NCBI RefSeq assembly: GCF_017301735.1
Contig: NZ_CP071090.1
Location: forward strand, 12,507,001 to 12,571,000
Length of the DNA stretch: 64,000 bases
Direction of reading: 5' to 3'
Source of the DNA: Pyxidicoccus parkwaysis
GTDB taxonomy: Bacteria > Myxococcota > Myxococcia > Myxococcales > Myxococcaceae
Below the pieces are notes generated by a model. The model had not been told where the DNA came from, ran no database searches, and worked only from the letters and a program-made list of their open reading frames with translations. This document shows, piece by piece, positions 8,140-15,916 of the stretch. The translations under genes were made by a program, and so were the position numbers. The stretch's first letter is position 1, and each line of letters opens with the position of its first letter.

Positions 8140-10088
8140 GACTTCCTCCGGAAACGGACGACGACTTCCGAGCTCAGGTCCGCGTCACTCAGCGGAAGCT
8201 GGAACACGTTCGGGTCGAAGTCGGTCCGACGACGGCCGTTGATGGAGACGCTCTCAATCTCGATGGAGCCGGGCTTCACGAAGTCCGGCAGCACGTTGAT
8301 GGAGCGGAAGCTGGTGTTGGCGGACGGATGGAAATACAGACAGAAGCCGGCTCCCGCGCCGGAGTCGGGGGCGACGTAGGCTCGCGTGTACACGTGAGCC
8401 AGGTAGTTCAGCTCGAAGGAGTGGTAGCCCGCGACGGCGTACTGCGCCTTGTTGCCATTGCTCCCATTCACGATGGGCAGGCCGTCCTCGCTGACGCGGA
8501 AGAAGACGCCCTGGTTGTCCCGGTCCAGGAAGAACATGTTCCAGAACGCGGACATGGCCCGTGCCTGCTCCAGGTACTCCGGGTCCCCCGTCTGGCCGTG
8601 CAGGATGAGGTTGGCCAGGATGGCCTGCTCCTGCTGCCAGAAGTCCTTCGTGTTGCCCCAGGGGAACTCGAGCGGCTGCCCGTTGGAGGGATGGCGCTGG
8701 ACGGCGTCGAAGCACCCGCCGCGGATGACGTCGGCGCCGTGGAAGAGCATCGCCTTGGCGAGCCGCTCGGAGAGCAACAGCGCGCGCCGGGCCTCCTCCT
8801 CCCGTCCCGAGGCGTGCAGGTAGTGGGCGACGCGGGTCAGGTTCCACGCAATCTTGTAGTTGTGGCCCACGACGGCGCGGTCCTGCTGCCAGCCCCACGT
8901 GTGCTCGGGCGTCCAGTCCGCGAAGAAGCGCTCATTCACATACAGCGAGTCGGAGGCGGGGAACTTCTCCAGGATGAGTCGCGTGGTCCTGTCCAACATC
9001 TCCCGGCAGGTGTCGAGGAAGCCGGCAATCTCCGCGTCCGCGCCCTGTGGCAGCGGGTCCAGGGCGAGGATGAGGTTGATGAGGTAGGCGGGGATGTGGT
9101 CGCCAATCGAGTTCCAGTTCTTGCGCGACTGGAGCCGTCCGAGCGCGGGCGAGTCCGGACGCAGGGTGGCCGGGTCCAGGTGGGTGAAGTAGCCGTCGAA
9201 GCCGGGGAACTCGCCGTTGACGTCCTTGCGGTCCAGGAACAGCGTGTTGAAGGTGCGGACGGTGCGGCGGATGTCGTCCAGCACGACGGGGTCGCCCGTG
9301 ATTCGGAAGTACTGCGCGAGCCCGGCCAGGCCGTAGATCTGCTCGTACATGGAGATGGCGCCGGCGTCGTCGCCGTTCTCCGAGGCGACGACGGTGACGG
9401 TGCCGTTCACCCCCTTGCGGCGGCCATAGGCCCAGATGCAGGACTGGCCGTCGTGACTGAGGATGCGGAAGGACGAGCGCTGGAACTCGATGCCCGCCGC
9501 CGCCGCCAGCCTGTAGCGACGGTCTCCCGTCAGGAGGTACGAGGAGGACAGCCCGTAGATGAGCCGCGACAGCGTGGGCATGGCCTGGAGGTTGTCGTCC
9601 GTGGCGCCGCCGTAGATGTTGAGGTTGGTGCGGTAGAGCTTCGAGAAGTCGTCCTCGCGGTAGGTGCGTGAGTCGCCGAAGAGGTCATCGAGCCACGCAT
9701 TGGCCAGGTGCATCGTCTGCGTCAGCCACCAGTGGCCGTCCTCGAAGACGAAGCGTTGCGGCTCGGAGTGCATCCGGGTGATGGCGCGCGCGTCGAAGCG
9801 CTGCTTCCCGGCGTGCTCCAGCCGGACGGCCCGGACGTAGACGGTGTCCAGGGGGCGCAGGTACCGGGCCACCTTCCGGGACAATTCGCTGCCCTCGTGC
9901 GCGGGGGCCTCGGGCACCCGGTCCTGCGACGCGCCGTCGATGTTGGTGAGCACCGAGAACGTCGTCTCGGCGCCGCAGTGGAGCGTCACGGTGTCTCCGC
10001 TCCGCAGGCGGAGGTCGCACCGGAGTTGGTCGGGCTCGACCGACGTGACGGTGCCCAGCAGTGTCGTCATCTGACTGAAGTGGTTCAT
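8136..10088 (-). CDS. AGE-like (alpha/alpha)6-barrel protein
   Basis: This 650-residue protein has an N-terminal region of about 110 residues with alternating strands. An alpha-helical region follows that resembles N-acylglucosamine 2-epimerase and cellobiose 2-epimerase barrels. Supporting motifs are VVGHNYKIAWNLTRVAHYL (conserved His helix), FPWGNTKDFWQQEQAI (the W-x-Q/E-E-A motif of AGE barrels) and a late YHSFELNYLAHVYTRAY. A small beta-rich tail follows, with FCLYFHPSA and a terminal VVRFRRKS. No signal peptide is visible, so it is probably cytoplasmic. It may act on a sugar or polyol, but AGE-fold proteins include isomerases, hydrolases and catalytically silent members, and it is longer than the usual 400-residue epimerase. 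It is tightly coupled to the downstream DJ-1 gene by a 4-nt overlap and follows the VOC gene by 24 nt. Confidence 0.7.
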   Translation of the reverse strand: MNHFSQMTTLLGTVTSVEPDQLRCDLRLRSGDTVTLHCGAETTFSVLTNIDGASQDRVPEAPAHEGSELSRKVARYLRPLDTVYVRAVRLEHAGKQRFDARAITRMHSEPQRFVFEDGHWWLTQTMHLANAWLDDLFGDSRTYREDDFSKLYRTNLNIYGGATDDNLQAMPTLSRLIYGLSSSYLLTGDRRYRLAAAAGIEFQRSSFRILSHDGQSCIWAYGRRKGVNGTVTVVASENGDDAGAISMYEQIYGLAGLAQYFRITGDPVVLDDIRRTVRTFNTLFLDRKDVNGEFPGFDGYFTHLDPATLRPDSPALGRLQSRKNWNSIGDHIPAYLINLILALDPLPQGADAEIAGFLDTCREMLDRTTRLILEKFPASDSLYVNERFFADWTPEHTWGWQQDRAVVGHNYKIAWNLTRVAHYLHASGREEEARRALLLSERLAKAMLFHGADVIRGGCFDAVQRHPSNGQPLEFPWGNTKDFWQQEQAILANLILHGQTGDPEYLEQARAMSAFWNMFFLDRDNQGVFFRVSEDGLPIVNGSNGNKAQYAVAGYHSFELNYLAHVYTRAYVAPDSGAGAGFCLYFHPSANTSFRSINVLPDFVKPGSIEIESVSINGRRRTDFDPNVFQLPLSDADLSSEVVVRFRRKS

Positions 10089-10112
10089 TGTCTGTCTTGG
10101 GTGCGTGTGCCG

Positions 10113-10589
10113 TTATTGGCTGTCTTTAGATTCCGGAGAAGGAAGCTGTGATGGAATTGGCGGCCAGGGTCGGGGAGGCGGCTGCTCGTCCACGTAGCCC
10201 TGGCTGATTTCGATGATGTTTCCCTCGGGGTCGGCGACCCACGCGGAGCGCCAGCCCGCGATGAAGTCGTCGAAGTCCTGGGGGCTCAGCGTCACCCGCG
10301 CGTCGGGGCCCAGCTCGGCCAGGGTGGCGTCGACGTCGTCCACGCTGAAGGCGAGGTGACGCCAGCCCGGGTACCAGGGCCCGTCTCCTTCCGGCGCGAG
10401 CACCGGGGAGGGCTGCCGTGCCTTGAAGAGCTCCAGGGTGAGGGAGCCCGACTTGAGGAAGACAATCTGCTCTTCCCCCAGCGAAACGACGCGCGCCCGG
10501 CTGAAGCCGAAGTGCTTCGTATAGAAATGCTCCAGCGTCAGCGGGTCCCCGCAGGCCAGCGCGAGGTGCAGGAAGGTGGGGGTTCTCAT
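10113..10589 (-). CDS. VOC-family (glyoxalase / dioxygenase fold) protein
   Basis: This 158-residue protein shows the paired beta-alpha-beta-beta-beta modules of the VOC superfamily. The first module starts FLHLALACGDPLTLEHFYTKHFGF, and the second starts WRHLAFSVDDVDATLAEL and ends VADPEGNIIEISQG. Candidate metal ligands are His8 in the first strand, His in WRHLAF and Glu in NIIEIS, as in glyoxalase I. The C-terminal Pro-rich tail (PPPRPWPPIP) is unusual. The ATG overlaps the stop of the GMC gene by 4 nt, so the two are translationally coupled. VOC proteins span lyases, dioxygenases, isomerases and resistance proteins; the role here is probably processing of the product of the neighbouring oxidase, which is inference. 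Confidence 0.85.
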   Translation of the reverse strand: MRTPTFLHLALACGDPLTLEHFYTKHFGFSRARVVSLGEEQIVFLKSGSLTLELFKARQPSPVLAPEGDGPWYPGWRHLAFSVDDVDATLAELGPDARVTLSPQDFDDFIAGWRSAWVADPEGNIIEISQGYVDEQPPPRPWPPIPSQLPSPESKDSQ

Positions 10590-12139
10590 GGCCGGGCTCC
10601 TCCCGCCTGGGTGCGCAGGCCGTGCGCGGCCTGGAGCAGCTCCGCGCACTTCTCGGCAATCATCACGACGCCGGTGTGGCAGTTGCCCGACGGGACGGAC
10701 GGCATCACGCTGGCGTCCGCCACGCGCAGGCCGCCGATTCCGAAGACGCGCAGCTCCGGGTCCACGACGGCCATGGCATCCAGCCCCATCCGGCACGAGC
10801 CGGCCTGGTGGTGGTACGAGTCCGCGCGCCGCTGGACGAAGTCCCGGAGCTCGGCCCGGGTGCTCACGCCGGGGCCGGGCATCAGCTCATCCCCCACCCA
10901 CGAGGAGAACGCCCGCGTGGCGAAGAGCTCGCGGGCCAGCTCCACGCCGTGCATCAAGCGCGTCAGGTCCGACTCGACGGCGAGGTAGTTGGGATTGACG
11001 AGCGGCTTCGCGAGCGGGTCTTTGCTGGCGAGGCGAATCCAGCCGCGCGACAGCGGCCGGACCACGCCCGGCAGGATGCTGATGGACTGGGGGTGCTGCT
11101 GGCCGAGCGTGGCGTCGAACGGAATGTGGACGAACGCGAGCTGCAAGTCGGGCCCCACCCAGCCCGGAGTGGACTGGCAGAAGAGGGCGCTCTCGGAGAG
11201 GTTGAGCCGGGGCGCCGGCACGGGCCGGGTGCACTCGCGGATGACGCCCGTCAGGACGTGGTTGTGGAAGTTCTCACCGACACCGGGCAGGGCCGCGCGG
11301 ATGGGAATTCCCAGCCGCTCGAGCTGCTCGGCCGGCCCGATTCCGGAGAGCAGCAGCAGCTTGGGAGACTCGAGCGCCCCGCAGGAGACGACGACCTCCT
11401 CCGTGGCATACGCCGTCTCCAGCCGGCCCTGGTGGTGGTACTCCACGCCCATGCAGTCCCGGCCCTCGAAGAGCAGCCGGGTGGCCTGTGCGTCCGTCAC
11501 CAGCGTGAGGTTGGGCCGCGCGAGCGCCGGCAGGAGGTAGGCCGCGTTGACGCTGTGGCGCTGGCCGTCCTTGATGTTGACGTGGTGCCAGCCCGCGCCC
11601 TCCATCTGGGGCCCGTTGAAGTCCTCGGTGAGGGGGAATCCCAGCTCCCGGCAGGCCTCGATGAAGGCCTCGGAGGTGGGGTTGGGCCCGTGGTTCCTCG
11701 CGTTCGTCACGGGCAGCGGGCCGCCATGGCCGGCCGTGGGATTGGTGCCGTCCTCCTGGTCCTCCAGCTTCTGGAAGTAGGGCAGCACGTCCTTCCAGGC
11801 CCAGCCCGGGCAGCCATGGTGCGCCCACGCGTCATAGTCAGACGGGTGCCCGCGGACGTGCATCATGATGTAGAGGTTGCTGCTGCCGCCGATGAGCTTC
11901 CCGCGGGGCTCCTTGAGCTGGCGGCCCCCGAGCGACATCTGCGGCACGCTGGTGTAGTCCCAGTCGACGGGCGAGCCGAGCAGGCGGTACCACGCCGATG
12001 GCTGGGTGACCTCCTGGGGAATCCGGCGTCCGCCCGCCTCCAGGAGCAGCACACGGACCTCGGGGTTCTCGCTCAGCCGGCTGGCGATGACCGCGCCCGC
12101 CGAGCCCGACCCGACGACGATGAAGTCATACGTATTCAT
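10586..12139 (-). CDS. GMC-family FAD-dependent oxidoreductase
   Basis: This 517-residue flavoenzyme has the FAD dinucleotide fold VVGSGSAGAVIASRL at residues 8-22 and the GMC signatures GKLIGGSSNLYIMMHVRG and GALESPKLLLLSGIGP. The active-site pair is His444 (HQAGSCRMG) and His488 (GNCHTGVVMIAEK). His-His pairs are typical of aryl-alcohol and glucose oxidases; choline dehydrogenases have Asn at the second place. An alcohol, often a primary or aromatic one, is the expected substrate. A GTG at 12151 would add four residues and has the better ribosome site (GGGAGAGAG 3 nt before it), so it may be the true start. The gene follows a SnoaL-like gene and overlaps the VOC gene. Confidence 0.92.
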   Translation of the reverse strand: MNTYDFIVVGSGSAGAVIASRLSENPEVRVLLLEAGGRRIPQEVTQPSAWYRLLGSPVDWDYTSVPQMSLGGRQLKEPRGKLIGGSSNLYIMMHVRGHPSDYDAWAHHGCPGWAWKDVLPYFQKLEDQEDGTNPTAGHGGPLPVTNARNHGPNPTSEAFIEACRELGFPLTEDFNGPQMEGAGWHHVNIKDGQRHSVNAAYLLPALARPNLTLVTDAQATRLLFEGRDCMGVEYHHQGRLETAYATEEVVVSCGALESPKLLLLSGIGPAEQLERLGIPIRAALPGVGENFHNHVLTGVIRECTRPVPAPRLNLSESALFCQSTPGWVGPDLQLAFVHIPFDATLGQQHPQSISILPGVVRPLSRGWIRLASKDPLAKPLVNPNYLAVESDLTRLMHGVELARELFATRAFSSWVGDELMPGPGVSTRAELRDFVQRRADSYHHQAGSCRMGLDAMAVVDPELRVFGIGGLRVADASVMPSVPSGNCHTGVVMIAEKCAELLQAAHGLRTQAGGARP

Positions 12140-12167
12140 GTCTGTTTTCACGCGCTCTCTCCCGGGC

Positions 12168-12548
12168 TCAGCGCGACTGGGGCGCGAGGATGGGGGCGAA
12201 GGGGTGGGTGTCGTGGAAGTTGGCCAGGTACGTGATGCGCCCGTCCTGGACGCAGAAGTAGTTGGCCACCTCCGCTTCGATGGGCACACCGCTCGCGCTC
12301 ACCGCGGAGAGGTGTGACACCACGCAGGCCTGATTGCCCTGGATGACGACGTGGCGGGGCTTGTTCTGGAAGCGGGAGTAGACCTGCTTCAGTCCCGCCA
12401 CGGCCGCGCGGAGCGCCTCGAGGCCCTCGAGATGACCGGCGAGCTGCTCATCCATGACGAAGTGCTCGTCGAAGAGCTTCAGCCAGCCATCCCAGTCACC
12501 GGCATTGACGCATTCATAGTATCGGTCAATCACAGCACTCACATGCAT
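12168..12548 (-). CDS. SnoaL-like / NTF2-fold protein (first of four)
   Basis: This 126-residue protein has the NTF2-like layout. It opens with a helix (VIDRYYECVNAGDWDGWLKLFDEHFVMDEQL), then has a GLEALRAAVAGLKQVYSRF helix and four long strands ending in NYFCVQDGRITYLANFHDT. SnoaL-like proteins include polyketide cyclases, epoxide hydrolases and steroid isomerases, as well as non-catalytic binding proteins. The FCVQDGRI turn, where family members have an F-x-V/L-x-D-G-K/R-I motif, is well kept. It is the first gene of the minus-strand run, next to the divergent promoter region, and is probably expressed with the GMC oxidase 28 nt downstream. There is no signal peptide. Confidence 0.85.
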   Translation of the reverse strand: MHVSAVIDRYYECVNAGDWDGWLKLFDEHFVMDEQLAGHLEGLEALRAAVAGLKQVYSRFQNKPRHVVIQGNQACVVSHLSAVSASGVPIEAEVANYFCVQDGRITYLANFHDTHPFAPILAPQSR

Positions 12549-12732
12549 GTCTTTCCCTTTCGTGGTGGGGCTGAAACAGACCCGGAAGGGACAGGCTGTG
12601 ACGGATGCGGGGGACGTCGGGCGGAATGGACGGACGCCGTCACACCGGCGCGGCTCGTGGCTCTGATGCGGGGCATGGCCCGCGGGGCAGTCGCCTCCGG
12701 TCATGCCAGACACAGACACTTCTGGAGAGACC
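12549..12732. promoter_or_regulatory. Divergent promoter region of the metabolic island
   Basis: These 184 nt separate the minus-strand six-gene run from the plus-strand SnoaL genes and must hold the promoters of both. I see no convincing sigma-70 boxes and no long palindrome. No regulator gene is embedded in the island, so control is probably from elsewhere. Confidence 0.5.
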
Positions 12733-13197
12733 ATGACGACATCCATCACCGCCGAGCAGGTGAAGCGCTTTGCCGCGGCGTGGTACCAGGCACTGGACCG
12801 GCATGTGCCGGTGGAGGAGTGCTACCGCTTCCTGAGTGAAGAGGCGCTGCGGATGCGGTTCCCGGATGGAGACATCCAGGACTTCGACAGCTTCAAGCGC
12901 TGGTACGAGCGCGTCATCCACCTCTTCTTCGACGAGAACCACACCGTCCACGCCGTGGAGGCCCGCCTCGAGGAGGACGCGGCGGAGGTGCGGGTCGTCG
13001 TCGGCTGGCAGGCGAGCTGGTTCGAGCCGCCCGCGGCGAAGAGCCAGCGGTTGTCCCTGGAGGCCACGCAGCACTGGCGCGTGCGGCGCTCGGACAGGAA
13101 CGCGTACGGGCTGGAAATCGTCACCTACGACGCGATGTCCGAGCCCTTCCGGTATGCGCCGGGGTTCGCGCGCCTGGCGGGCGCCAGTTCCTCCTGA
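12733..13197 (+). CDS. SnoaL-like / NTF2-fold protein (second of four)
   Basis: This 154-residue protein starts at ATG 12733, with CTGGAGAG just upstream; an in-frame ATG 30 nt earlier has no ribosome site. It shows the NTF2-like order: a helix AEQVKRFAAAWYQAL, a FLSEEALRMRFPDGDIQDF segment, a FKRWYERVIHLFF helix, then strands including VRVVVGWQASWFEPP and TQHWRVRRSDRN. It is more divergent than the other three copies and lacks their short DGRI turn. There is no signal peptide. It lies opposite the six-gene run across a 184-nt promoter region. It may be a cyclase, isomerase or dehydratase, or a binding protein; nothing in the sequence decides between these. Confidence 0.8.
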   Translation: MTTSITAEQVKRFAAAWYQALDRHVPVEECYRFLSEEALRMRFPDGDIQDFDSFKRWYERVIHLFFDENHTVHAVEARLEEDAAEVRVVVGWQASWFEPPAAKSQRLSLEATQHWRVRRSDRNAYGLEIVTYDAMSEPFRYAPGFARLAGASSS

Positions 13198-13369
13198 CGT
13201 CCCTTCCGCCTCGGCGTCATCCGCCACTCCGAGGCGTGGCGTCCCGTGCAGCCGGGCCTGCGAGCGCAGCGCTGGCCGTCTCCAGGACGCCTCCGTCACA
13301 GCCTTTGCAGCCGGGGTCCATGGAGGACCCCTTCACGCAGTCCAAACCCGAAGCCCAAGAGGAGATGCA

Positions 13370-13798
13370 ATGTCGCGTTCGAACCTGATGCTCGTCGAGA
13401 AGATGTACGAGTGCTTCAACCGCGGGGACATGGAGACGCTCAAGCGGGAGGTCTTCGCCGAGGACCTCGAGTGGCGATTGCCGGGCCACCATCCGCTCGC
13501 CGGTACGAAGCACGGCGCGGATGAGGTGATTGCCTTCTTCGCGCAGTTGGCGAAGTCCGGCATCCAGGTCGAGTTGATTAAAATCGATGCCTTCGGAGAC
13601 GATTATGTCGTCGAGGTGCATCGAGGCCATGGCCAGAAGGGCGACGCCCGGCTCGATGCAAACAATTGCACGCACTACCATGTCGTGAACGGGCGAATCC
13701 GCGACGTGCAGGTCTACATCAGTGACCAGCACGCCGTGGACCTGTTCTTCAATCAGGCCTATTCGCTCGCGCCCATTCCGCGGCGCCTGACGGAGTGA
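13370..13798 (+). CDS. SnoaL-like / NTF2-fold protein (third of four)
   Basis: This 142-residue protein has AGAGGAG 6 nt before the ATG. It opens with NLMLVEKMYECFNRGDMETLKREVFAEDLEWRLPGHHPLAGTKHGADEVIAFFAQL cut here into its visible pieces: NLMLVEKMYECFNRGDMETL, DLEWRLPGHHPLAG and GADEVIAFFAQL. These are hallmarks of the ketosteroid-isomerase-like branch of the NTF2 fold. Later strands carry YVVEVHRGHGQKGD and THYHVVNGRIRDVQVYISD. The LPGHHPLAG loop is shared with the next gene (VPGHNHLSG), so these two are closer paralogs of each other than of the other copies. There is no signal peptide. It probably belongs to the same plus-strand transcript as its neighbours. Confidence 0.88.
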   Translation: MSRSNLMLVEKMYECFNRGDMETLKREVFAEDLEWRLPGHHPLAGTKHGADEVIAFFAQLAKSGIQVELIKIDAFGDDYVVEVHRGHGQKGDARLDANNCTHYHVVNGRIRDVQVYISDQHAVDLFFNQAYSLAPIPRRLTE

Positions 13799-13837
13799 TG
13801 CGCCTGCTCGCCACCCATCCCAGACACGGAGAATTGG

Positions 13838-14248
13838 ATGCCGAACGTGACGCCGGAGTTGGTTGCCAGGGCCTATGCCGCGCTGGCGACCGGAGACAGG
13901 GAGAAGATTCGGGAGTACTGGGCCGAGGACCTGCGCTGGCTGGTGCCGGGCCACAACCACCTGTCGGGCTGGAAGGAAGGCCTGGGGAGCTTTCTCGGGT
14001 TCATGGGCCAGGTGGGAGCGCTGTCCGGTGGCAGCTTCCACATGGACAACCTCTGCACCACTGTCAGCGAGGAGTACTCGGCCGATGTCTCCCGGAACCG
14101 CGGGCACCGGGCGGGTCATCCGGACAAGCAACTGGACATCCTCGCCGTGCACGTCCTCCGCTGGCGGGACGGCCGGGTGATTGAGGGCCGAGGCGCCATC
14201 ATGGAAGACGGTACGACGCGGTACGACCAGTTCTGGTCACCCGTGTAG
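13838..14248 (+). CDS. SnoaL-like / NTF2-fold protein (fourth of four)
   Basis: This 136-residue protein follows the third copy by 39 nt, with CGGAGAAT before the ATG. It has the helix PELVARAYAALATGDREKI, the loop DLRWLVPGHNHLSG, a GSFLGFMGQV helix and late strands LDILAVHVLRWRDGRVIEG. The conserved DGRV turn and the paired His in the VPGHNH loop match copy three. The loop shared by the two, LPGHHP or VPGHNH, is a candidate active-site element. It is the last gene of the plus-strand arm and is followed by a strong hairpin. The likely role is the same class of reaction or ligand binding as its paralogs, on related intermediates. Confidence 0.87.
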   Translation: MPNVTPELVARAYAALATGDREKIREYWAEDLRWLVPGHNHLSGWKEGLGSFLGFMGQVGALSGGSFHMDNLCTTVSEEYSADVSRNRGHRAGHPDKQLDILAVHVLRWRDGRVIEGRGAIMEDGTTRYDQFWSPV

Positions 14249-14255
14249 TTCCGTG

Positions 14256-14289
14256 CTGGCCCGCCGGAGCGGAACACCCGGCGGGCCAG
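14256..14289. terminator. Hairpin terminator at the end of the SnoaL arm
   Basis: A perfect 12-bp stem, CTGGCCCGCCGG (14256-14267) and CCGGCGGGCCAG (14278-14289), with a 10-nt loop starts 8 nt after the stop at 14248. It lies between convergent genes and has no T tract. Confidence 0.65.
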
Positions 14290-14397
14290 TGAAGGGCCCG
14301 GGAGAATCGCCAGCATGGGGGCTCCATCCTGCGTGGCCCTCCTTCTCCCGGGGGCCTTCATGGCAGGAGTGCTTCGCCGTTGCGCCGCCACGCTCCT

Positions 14398-14805
14398 TCA
14401 AGCCGCCAGCACCGTGCGTCCCCCGCGCATGCCGACGTACTCGAGCGCGGCGAAGCCCGCGACGGCCACCGCCTGGAACACGGTGAAGGCGTAGCCCAGC
14501 AGGGTGGGCGCCACCCAGTCCGTGGTCAGCAAGAGCAGGCTGTCCACGGCCCACAGCACGTTGACCACGACGATGCCCCAGACGAGCGGCCTCGACACCG
14601 TGGGCCGCACCGCGAGGAACACCAGCAGCGCGGCGTAGGGCAGCAGGCTGAAGCCGGCGATGCGCAGCAGGGACTCGTGCAGGCCCAGCAGGCCCGCCAG
14701 CGGCGAGGCGGCCAGGAACATCAACGCGCCCGTGGCGCCGCTGATGATGCCATCCACGAGCAGCGAGCGGCCGAGCAGCGACTTCGAAGAGATGAGAGCA
14801 GTCAT
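14398..14805 (-). CDS. Small four-helix membrane protein
   Basis: This 135-residue protein has four hydrophobic segments, at about residues 17-37, 46-66, 75-97 and 103-125. The N terminus (MTALISSKSLLGRSLLVDG) is short. The start at 14805 has CTGGAGGAC 7 nt upstream. No catalytic motif is visible; the helix layout resembles DoxX-like or SPW-type small membrane proteins, but I cannot assign a family. It faces the XRE regulator gene across about 135 nt that contain a 21-bp inverted repeat. A regulator-target pair is therefore likely, and the protein may act in the inner membrane under that control. Confidence 0.8.
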   Translation of the reverse strand: MTALISSKSLLGRSLLVDGIISGATGALMFLAASPLAGLLGLHESLLRIAGFSLLPYAALLVFLAVRPTVSRPLVWGIVVVNVLWAVDSLLLLTTDWVAPTLLGYAFTVFQAVAVAGFAALEYVGMRGGRTVLAA

Positions 14806-14898
14806 GGCGGGTCCTCCAGATGGGTGGGCACGAGCGGCGGCGGGCTTTCCGTTCCGCCGTCGTGATGGACCCAAGGTGCGCTTCCCGCCGTCCGGTCT

Positions 14899-14919
14899 CA
14901 ATTACGTGGGAGGTAATTG
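14899..14919. promoter_or_regulatory. Inverted-repeat operator between the membrane protein and the XRE regulator
   Basis: CAATTAC (14899-14905) and GTAATTG (14913-14919) form a perfect 7-bp inverted repeat around a 7-nt spacer. The arms are AT-rich in a GC-rich context. The site lies in the divergent region and just upstream of the regulator start, so it is a good candidate for the regulator's own operator. Confidence 0.65.
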
Positions 14920-14940
14920 GAGGCACTACCCCGCGCTTCT

Positions 14941-15774
14941 ATGTTTCCGGACATGATGACCCAGAGCCGCCCCGTCGGAGAGCTGCTGCGCACCTGGCGC
15001 CAGCGCCGGAGTCTCAGCCAATTGGACCTGGCCCTGCGCGCGGAGGTCTCCGCCCGCCACGTCAGCTTCATGGAGACCGGCCGCAGCAAGCCGAGCCGCG
15101 AGATGCTCCTCCACCTCGCGGAGGAGCTCGACATCCCCCTGCGCGAGCGCAACGCACTGCTCGTCGCCGGAGGCTTCGCCCCCGTCTACTCGGAGACTTC
15201 CTTGGACCAACCCGAGCTTCAATCCGCACGCGAGGCCGTGGACATGGTGCTCGCCGGCCACGAGCCGTACCCCGCCCTCGCCGTGGACCGGTACTGGACG
15301 CTGGTGGCCGCCAACAGCGCGGTGGGGCTGCTCCTGGAGGGCGTCTCGCCCGAAATGCTGGAGCCTCCCGTCAACGTGCTGCGGCTCAGCCTCCACCCCA
15401 AGGGACTCGCACCGCACATCGCCAACCTCTCGCAGTGGCGCAACCACGTGCTCTCACGCCTCCACCGGCAGGTGGACGTCACCGCTGACGAGAAGCTCGC
15501 CGCGCTCCATGAGGAGCTGCGCGCCATGCCCGCGCCCGGCGGAGGCGCCTGGCCGAAGGGCCACGGCTCGCACGAGCCCGTGGGCGTCGTCGTGCCGCTG
15601 CGCCTGAATACGCGCTTCGGGGAGCTGTCCCTTTTCAGCACCACGACGGTGTTCGGCACGCCCGTGGACATCACCCTGTCCGAGCTGGCGATTGAGTCCT
15701 TCTTCCCCGCGGACCGGCCCACCGCCGAGCTGCTGCGCCGCGTGTCCTCGGAGGGCAAGCCCGCCGACGCGTGA
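14941..15774 (+). CDS. XRE-family regulator with MmyB-like ligand domain
   Basis: This 277-residue regulator has an N-terminal helix-turn-helix at about residues 11-65 (LLRTWRQRRSLSQLDLALRAE, here quoted in part as RSLSQLDLALRAEVSARHVS) and FMETGRSKPSREML. A C-terminal domain follows, with the MmyB/PAS-like landmarks YPALAVDRYWTLVAANSA, NVLRLSLHPKGLAP and LSLFSTTTVFGTPVDITLSELAIESFFPAD. MmyB-type regulators typically sense small ligands and control an adjacent gene. The ATG at 14941 is used; ATG codons at 14953 and 14956 are alternatives, and none has an ideal ribosome site. The inverted repeat 22 nt upstream suggests autoregulation and control of the divergent membrane protein. Confidence 0.88.
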   Translation: MFPDMMTQSRPVGELLRTWRQRRSLSQLDLALRAEVSARHVSFMETGRSKPSREMLLHLAEELDIPLRERNALLVAGGFAPVYSETSLDQPELQSAREAVDMVLAGHEPYPALAVDRYWTLVAANSAVGLLLEGVSPEMLEPPVNVLRLSLHPKGLAPHIANLSQWRNHVLSRLHRQVDVTADEKLAALHEELRAMPAPGGGAWPKGHGSHEPVGVVVPLRLNTRFGELSLFSTTTVFGTPVDITLSELAIESFFPADRPTAELLRRVSSEGKPADA

Positions 15775-15783
15775 GACGAAACA

Positions 15784-15816
15784 CCCCGCCCCGGCACGGA
15801 AATGGCCGGGGCGGGG
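15784..15816. terminator. Convergent hairpin terminator
   Basis: A perfect 12-bp stem, CCCCGCCCCGGC (15784-15795) and GCCGGGGCGGGG (15805-15816), with a 9-nt loop starts 9 nt after the regulator stop. It could serve both this gene and the convergent MFS gene. There is no T tract. Confidence 0.65.
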
Positions 15817-15916
15817 CGTGAGGCGGACTCCGTCGTGCGGGTGGAGCCCACGCGCGCGACGGTGTCACAGATGGAGCCCACCGCCGTCGCGGCGGGCGCA
15901 TCCGCTCGCGGGAGAC

